A stretch of DNA of 64,000 bases from assembly GCA_025267735.1 (NCBI GenBank), contig CM046294.1, positions 5,242,001 through 5,306,000 on the forward strand, read 5' to 3'. Both the position numbers and the translations under genes were made by a program. The notes beneath the pieces were generated by a model that saw only the letters and a program-made list of their open reading frames with translations, did not search any database and had not been told where the DNA came from. Positions 46,352 through 55,300 of this stretch are shown piece after piece. How positions within the stretch are numbered: position 1 is the first letter of the stretch; the number at the start of each line of letters is the position of its first letter. Origin of the DNA: Mactra quadrangularis (taxonomy: Eukaryota > Mollusca > Bivalvia > Venerida > Mactridae).

Positions 46352-49300
46352 ATGGTATTTCTGACATTAGTAAGGCATGCATCAAAGTATGCCTTTCGAG
46401 GAGTGCAAAAGAAATATGTTGAAACAGCTGAGCCATCCAGATTAATGAAGAGACACCAGATGAAAAGAGTTGGAGCGGTAATGTCACATATTTTCGCGAC
46501 CTACATGTCAAAGCTATTGTCACCTTGGCATTTTCTTCTTATATTCTTGTTTAATTACATATAGAAATGTCAAGTTCTCATATGTTTTGATGTTTTAAAC
46601 AATAGCTGGAGCAAATTAGGACTAAATGGCGTTCAATCTGTTATGCAGTTGTCATTTCAATAGTCTACATAAGTTGTCATAAGCCTTAGGCCCGTCAGGT
46701 CTCGACCTGTAGGCTGTAGCATGTTGGTAGCTCAGCAGGATTTCCATTAGTGTCCTGAATGGGTATGGGTTTGAATGGTATGGGTATCACTTTCATGAAA
46801 CCTGGCATCATTGTAAATAAATGTTAATAACATATATGGAGAAGTTTCCGGCCTTGTGGATGGGTGAGTACTGGTTATAGACAAGGGTTCAGGAAAACTA
46901 GGTTGGGCGTTCTGGCCAATCTGGGCCTTTATGTAGCAGATGTATAGTACGGCACTTGTACTCCCTTGCCTTCAAGGTAGCTTTTAAGGCGATGTGGTAG
47001 CGTGTCCGCTTACGACTCTGGAGGTTGTTGGTTCAAATCTACATTCGGACCATGTTTTTTTTATCTTCAAACTAAGTTACAGAATGTCAAGCTCCTGTTA
47101 TGTATCTTAGTAATCCAGGCTGGCTAGCTCAGTTGATAGCGAGGGGTTGTAGGTTCGATTTCTGGGTTGGGCATACTTTCGTGGAGCTTGGTCATGAATT
47201 TATTTCTATGGCCATTCTCCCTCCTACGACTGATTCTAAATCATGTAGGGCAGTTGTCAGTCACTGAAAGAAGTATGTGCCTAGTAGTTGGTTAACAGTT
47301 AAAGAGACTTTGCCTTTCCAGGAACAGTGAGTAGGTCAACTGAATGCTGTTATATTACCTATACAATGTGTTGCTACTGCTTAAAACCCAACAAAACATA
47401 CAAGCAAACAAACTATGTATCATTGTAGTCAAGCATGTCTTCAAAATATCATTATTATAGTAAGTATGGGTCTTTTTATACATTTGTACATTGTTTTGTT
47501 TTTTAATTTCAGAAATATTATGGTCGGTTAAGAAATGTTTATATAATTGGAGTAAAGGTAATGCAGAAAGCATTACAATATTCAACTAGAGATACATGGT
47601 CGGTTAAGAAATGTTTATATAATTGGAGTAAAGGTAATGCAGAAAGCATTACAATATTCAACTAGAGATACTACCAGAAAAGCTGAAACTTTAGATAAGG
47701 TTGGTTATACAAAATTATGTCTCCCTGTTTAATTATATATGTGCTGATGACTGATAAGGGGAATTAGAACTGTTTTCTGATCTTCACTAAACAAGGTCAA
47801 ACAAGGTAAATTTATTGGTAGAGCTACGGTCTTTGAATTTTTTAACCAGGGCTTATCATTAAGTGTTGTCTAATTGCCTGTGATGACTTAACTAAGTGTT
47901 CGGTCAACATGCTTTTATCTAAAGTTTTTAATCCCACATCCTGAATATAATTATAACCCTCAGATTATACTTTAAGTACCATTTGGTTTTTGCAAGTTAA
48001 ACTTTTTGTGGGTTGTTTTACCTGGTGAAATCAATTTGAGCTGCAGGCTAGTGGGTTAAAGTGATGACTGGATAGTTGATAAAAGCCCAGCTTCTGATCA
48101 TGGGTTTTTTCTGTGAGAAAATAGACAATTGTTAACAGAGTATAGAATTCCAATGTTGGTGCTTCAAAGAATGGTGTTCTAATGAATTTTCTGTCTCAAC
48201 ATGTCACTTGACTCCTTGAAAAGAGGCTAAAATCTATTTCTACCTATCACTACTATATCTATGCTTTCCTATAAGAAATATTGTGTGTGTATATTTCAGC
48301 TGTATTCAACTAGAATAGAAGCAGCGTGTTTAGAACATGGTATGGATCAAAAATATTTTCTCACATCTCTGGCTGAGGTAATCTTATTTTTCTTGAGGGG
48401 GGATTAACACCATACTGTGACCATATCAAAACATTGTATAGGTCATATTACGGTGGTCATTCAACCTACTGTTCCTGAAAAGGCTAAACTTCTGGGTTTA
48501 GCTGTTAACAATTTTATAGGTACATTCTTATATCAGTGACTGATTACTGCCTTGCTTGGTTTAGTAGTCTTGAGTGCTAGTTACTGAGCTAGCTAGGCTG
48601 TGCTTGCCTGAGAAACTTAAGTTTTCATTTTAGCATCTTTAAATTTCTGCTAGGGCATCCTAAGTTTCCCCCAAAAAATGTGGGTAGCTTAAATGGCTGT
48701 TTTTGACAAGCATTCTTGTAATAGTCTTAAATAAATGGATTATAATATTATAACTTCTTTAAAAACATATTTTATCAAATGTTCAATTGCAAATTTTACT
48801 TTTCAGTTTGATATAAATCTAAACAGAGAAAGTTTAGCAAATTTGGCCATTTATGAACCAAGAACATTTCAGGTAAGTTTACTCATACATAACCAGTCAA
48901 ATGTAGGGATTTATACAGGCATGAAAAATACAGTAAAAGTTCATTCTCTCGAACACCACCAGCTCGAATTAATTGCCTGAGTCGAACACATTGTCTGGCA
49001 CCGATCAATTACCCTTCTATATCTTTATAAAATAACCTCCTCTGAGTCGAACCGGACAGGGTCGAACTCTCGAACCAATATCACGGTCCCGTGGTTTACA
49101 AATACACTATAATACTATTGTCTCTCTCGATCAATAGATTTTCACACATCAGCGACAAAGGTCTGATCGTAATTATTGTTTGTGACGCGTGATAATAACA
49201 CGGCGTGAAAATTGCTCAACCTTAAATTTGTTGATTGATTTTATTTCATTGTCGCACAAAAATACTTAACAATAGAATTGTTTGTAGATTGCACATTGTT

Positions 49301-52300
49301 GATGGACACAAGTTATTAAGTGTCATGGTATGATTAAAAATCAACAATAAATCGAGTAACTAAGGCATCTCTAAAACAAATGAATTAGCGTATATACAGC
49401 TTGTATGTATGTCTTAATTGATACAATTGCTAACAAAATGTATAGAGGATATTCGTCAACTTTGGTGTAAGATCGATTTTTATTTCACCGAGTGAGCTCA
49501 GAAAACATATTTTCATGAGTGGCATAGCCATGAGTGAAAATGTAAATTTATGAGTTCACGAGTTGAAACAAAAATCATCTTACACCAAAGTTGACGAATA
49601 TTCTGTTTCTTTCATGCTTAGTTTTGCGTTTTATTTGATGTATTTTACACAAATTGTAACGTGACGTCATTTCTACTCCAAGATGACGTAATTTATCATG
49701 TAATATGACGTCATGAACGATGGAAATAGAAAGTTATATTTTCACTGCGATGAAAATATAAAATTTATATTTTCATCATTTATTTTCATCGAATAACGTG
49801 ACGTTTCACCGTACAGCACGAAAGAATAATTATTTTAGTATACAATCAGTGGAAATTTACGATCGGTATCAATTCAAAATGTAAGACAAGTATATACATA
49901 AAGATTCAACGATTGAACAACTTAGTCTAGGACCCGGTTACGTCCTCATTGTGCTATAATGCTATTACATTAAGAATATTTGAGTTAGTTTTTATTATTT
50001 TATTTCACAAGAACATAACGAACAAAAAATAAGTTATAAGCAAATTAATTTGCAGTTTGTACCGATTACTTTTACATGACACTTGAACGAACCGTGTATT
50101 CGGGTTTTATATTAAACCAAGGAAGATAACAAATAAAAACAATTAAAAAAACAAAGGGAAGTAACAAAGTCGAACTCGGACGAATGTCGGCCAGGTCGAA
50201 CACCTGCCTGGCTCGAATTTTTTTCCACGTCCCTTCAAGTTCGAGCCAGCGAACTTTTACTGTACCTTAAACAAGCAAAGTTGTGTCATGAAAAGTTCTC
50301 GCGAATCTAACTAAAAATAAATTTATGTCTAACCAGGGCTCAAATTTAACAAAAAATTAGACTAGCAAATTCTTGCAATCTGATTATATTTTAACTCACA
50401 AAATGAAAAAAAAAACATTTTTTTCTTAAAATTGTGAAAGCGTTCCTAGTAACTATTCATATATGCAATATAAAAACTACATAGTACTATATTTAACTAT
50501 AGATAGAACAAGTGCATTTTTGTGGGATAGACTAAGAATATTGAACATGTTTACTGTGAAACTTTAATTAATACTATTGGTCTATCTGGCCGTTTCAATG
50601 CAGATTTGAGCCTCATTAGTTTAAACAGAAATGACTTTGCTTTGATTTCAACTGGTTAAAATTTGTGAGTTAAAATAAAAGTTACTTGCATTTTTCAAAA
50701 TCCACTCACATTTTGTGAGTGTAACATAATAGAACATTAGTCCATATAGTTTCTACCAAGTTTATTTGTTCTACTAAACATATATGTTACAGCACCCAAC
50801 ACCCAGCCAGGTATTCCCACTCAGTGCTACTCACAGCTGAGTCTCTAGGAACAACCTTCTTCTCTGGCTAGTAAACTTAAACTCTCCAACTATCCAACTT
50901 GATAGTTGTAATATTGGCCCGTCTCAACTTGACCACTGATAATTGATAAGGGTGGACCGTGTTGTTTGGTTAGTGATATAGTATTATATCACACCACTCA
51001 TTTTCTTCTACATTTTTTTTTTAATTTCCTGGCTAAGTGTTGTGGCACTTAAAACATTACAAAACCAATACATGATATCAAATACATAATTACAAAATAC
51101 GTTATATCTAAAACATTAATCTTTTGAACTATTGATAATAAATACTTCAAATTGCAATTTTGATAGTTAATTTGGTTATGTACAGTATTAAAGTGTCAGT
51201 TATTCTTTGAATAAAACAATCATTAAACTATATTAAACTATATATACTGTAAATGTCTGTACACATATTTTATTAAGTCCAATTACTAATTTTTGCTATG
51301 GTTGCACTCCTATATAACGTTTCAAAATTACACATCGTGGTTTGAAACAAAATAATCGTTAAAACATCCAATCCTTATGTTAAACTTAAATGTCTATAAC
51401 TTATTTGAATGTAAACAGTTAAAATTTGGATATAACACACGATTTTTTTTAAACTTGTTTAAAAGTAATGAAGGTGTATTCTTTAACTTGGCTCACGACG
51501 AATTTCGGTGACTGACAGCGTCCGGAAACCCTTTTTTGTGATAATCTGCAGGTGAAGTCCATCTGACATTTCATCATTGAAAACTGTTTTCTATGACTTA
51601 TGTACATTGTTCACCATAACTCATATGTGCGGTTAGTTCCATTTTACTTAAATTCAATTATTGTTCAGTAGTTCATTTGTGAGGTATGGATGTATTCTAA
51701 TTTGTAAATGTTCAATCTATATTTGAAACAATCACTTGGCAATAAAAGCAGTTCAGCTCAACATTATAGCGACATTTCTTTGTAATTATTCATCAGTTCA
51801 TGTGTCATCATTTAGGCTTTGTTGATTCGTTTTGTCATGCCTCATCTGGACCACTAGAGTATAAACTGTCATTTTCATGGAAAGGGCAGTGGAGTTTGTT
51901 AACACTGTTCATCAAACCCATACATACATTGCATAATCAACTGGCAATCAATTAATTTAAATTATACTTCAACAATGCGCTACATTCTAACATTTTACTA
52001 AACAAAGAAAATATTTACAACAATATAAAATCATTAAACCCAAGTATTAAATAATAATAACAATGCAATCGATAAAAGTTAATAAAATGTGATAAGACTA
52101 TCTAAGTATGTTTGCACTTGCACGACTGCACTAACAAGATCAATAAAATAACTAATAATTCTTATCTACGACCAATGGTCAACAATGAAAACTTTACTAA
52201 AACTGATCGCTAAATGCGCATCAACTTGTTCTTAACAATTGACAAATAAATGTCACAAGACTTAACCGTCTTAATTTGCATATAAGATTAATTCCTATCA

Positions 52301-55300
52301 CTTTACATAGTCATTGTTAAAAGTGAAAATACACCAATGAAAATGAATTGTGTTACAACAGATAAACTCTGTTAGATTTATACTATATATAAATCAATAT
52401 CAATATCATAGAAACATGATATCACGCGAAAACTCGCAAACCTTGGCATGATTGAATAAGACGCAACATGCACGCAACTACAATAATAAAAATTATTGTC
52501 ATTACTTTCATAGATAAACTAATAGCCTCTTTTACTCATGATCAATAATTCTCAGTTTATATCAAACCGCATAAGGTATTTCGAAAGTACGACCTTATAT
52601 AACAATTAGGCATCATTTCTTCTAATGCATGCTTTAAACTTTAATGCTTGAACAAGACCACTCGTCTTTCTAATAGGTCATTGTACAATGTACGTACATT
52701 TTAAAGGTTGTCATCATATGCAACACTATTGAATCCATTGCTTGCATATAAAATTATTGTCTAGTGTTTCACGGTGACAAAAACATATTGCCGTACAGTG
52801 TTAGATTCTTTACTCAGCAGTGTTGCTATCTGCTACCATTACGTAATCAAAAACATTTCCTTCCCTCCAATTACTTATATAGCAACAAAGTAAAACTTTT
52901 CAGTACTTTCGTTTTTGATTCTAACCTGCAATATGTGTGTCCTACCATTACTACACTGCAATATGAATCGCAAACATTAGCATTGATGACAAGTCTAAAA
53001 ATGTAAACCATGAGCCTCATGTATCATCAAAATGTGTAATAAAATTTATCTACGAGACTAACCGTCCTAATAATATAAAACAATAATTTAAATATAAAAA
53101 CACTCATTCAATAAGCGTATTTCTTTATCAAGACTATTCAAAAGTGTTAAAACGGACGTATTACCACAAAGCAATGCTTACATTACATTACATTATCATG
53201 TACTTATTGGTTAACATGAAATTTAACCCAAATACAGTGCGAATAAACAATAGTATTTTGTCACCATTTCATATGGTTTACCTTAAATATTACTACTGAT
53301 ACATATGAATACTGCAATTAAAATACTAATTCGGATTTTTTTTTAGGCAACAATTGTATTTGACAACTTGCATCAGTTGTAGGTACCTGTTCAAACAGTG
53401 TACAAATTGTAGTTTTATGTAAATATTGTAAATGATGATATAGCTAAATGAATGTGACTGTGTTTACATAAACATCTGTCAATTTAATATATTACTTAAA
53501 AATTTGACGTCTTAAATTGTGCAAAAATGCCATAAGAACATCTGCTTCTGAGCTGTTATCATCGTTGGTGTTATGATCCATTAAACCGTTAATCATGGTT
53601 GGACTTGTACTTGTCTTTGGTTGTGCACATATTGGAAATGTCGATAACATTACATTGTTATCATACTGATGTTTCATAACTTTGTTTGGACTTCTCTGTT
53701 TATTGTAGTGTTTATTGTTAATTTGATAATTGACCGTACACCTTTTATCTTTACTATTGAAATGACTGCACAAAGATTTATTGACATCTGTACTGTGTTT
53801 ATTTGATTTATCATTGGTTCTTATGACTTTATTGTTGACATGTGCTGATTTGTTTCTGGTAAACCCTGAACGAACTGTTGGCATCAGTGGTTTATTGTTT
53901 GCACTATATGACCTTTCCTGTCTATTCTTGCGTCCATTGTGTGTGCTCGAAGGTTTACTGTATTGATAACCTTTGTTTACCTTCGATTTCAAAGTGTACG
54001 CATGTTTGTGTTGCTTTCGCATTTTCTTTGTACACGGCAGATTTCTGTTTGACCTTTGCAAATCAATGTCTTGACCATTTGGTGACGTATAGCTTGATTC
54101 ACCTTTGGATATGACAGATATTGACTGCAATGAGTAATCATGGTGTACAATTCTACCCAATGTGCAGCCTCTTTTTAAAACTAGAGTTTGGTTTGAATTG
54201 TTTGCAATACACACAGATATGACGTTTGAATTATTTTGTGCATATTTGTATTTTAGATTGCACTTTGCACCTGTGATAAAAGATGTTTCTATAGAACAAA
54301 TTTCGTACTGATTTTCCGTCAAATTACAACGTTGCTTGACTTTTCCAAAAACTTGCTGAGCGGAAAACGGTTTTATATTGACAGCTTGTTTGAGCCTTAC
54401 AATTGAACTAATAACATTGTCCGATTGCATAGGGACCTGTTCATTTTTTATAATTATACAATTTATGTCAAAAAATATTCGGCAATTATGTTCTTTCAAA
54501 AAATCGTTTCCTAAAATTGCATTCTTTGTTGTGTTTTTGACAATATAAAATGGATACTCAAATTCACTTGACCCTAAAACGAATTTTACATAAGCGACCC
54601 CAACAACTTGAATTATTTTCCCATCAACAGTTTGTAAATTATTATCAGATTTCTGAAGTACGGGTTTTTGCTTTAAGGTATCAAATATTTTATGATTTAA
54701 CAAAGAACAACAACTACCAGAATCAATGAGTGTTCGAACATTACAATTGCCAAAATTTAATAATATTGAATTTGGAGTTAAGTCCCCTGGTAACATCGTT
54801 TAATGATCTTTTAAAATGTAGAACTAAAATTAGTTTAATCTAAAGAATAAAAACGCGATAAAATGCTAAATATATATGTTCGTACGTAAACAATTTCTTT
54901 CATTGATCATAAAATAAAATTTAACATAATTAAATCTGCATTAAAATCTTAATAGTACTATAAAGCACCATCATAAATTAAACTTGCCAGTTTACTTTTG
55001 CAATGATATGTCAGGATCTCAAAACAAGTGGAAACAACTGACCTTTTGATATATTCATCTGGTAAGCACGGTACACCATCATCTAAATACACAGTAAAAG
55101 TTACATAATGTCCTCGGCACGTAATTTCAGATAAAATAGAGTGTTGTACTTGTAAAACAGAAAAATATTCAGTCCACATTACACTCTGCATTTTTCATGG
55201 TACACATAACATTAAAACATGTTTTGTTGTTTTTCTCCAATAAAATACGATCTCTTGGCACGTGATTTTACTAGTATAAGTGTCAGTATTTATCATTATG

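Noticed and set aside
46242..46523. 93-aa minus-strand frame opposite MRPL20 exon 1
   Set aside because: It is the antisense shadow of a well-supported exon and crosses the shared promoter.
46984..47060. tRNA gene
   Set aside because: A- and B-box-like sequences exist but there is no matching 7-bp acceptor stem; related copies elsewhere show it is a SINE head. The same holds for 16842, 20770 and 47118.
50994..53491. Reverse transcriptase or integrase in the LTR interior
   Set aside because: No long frame and no YxDD, HHCC or DDE pattern was seen on the minus strand; small frames only. A profile search would be decisive.
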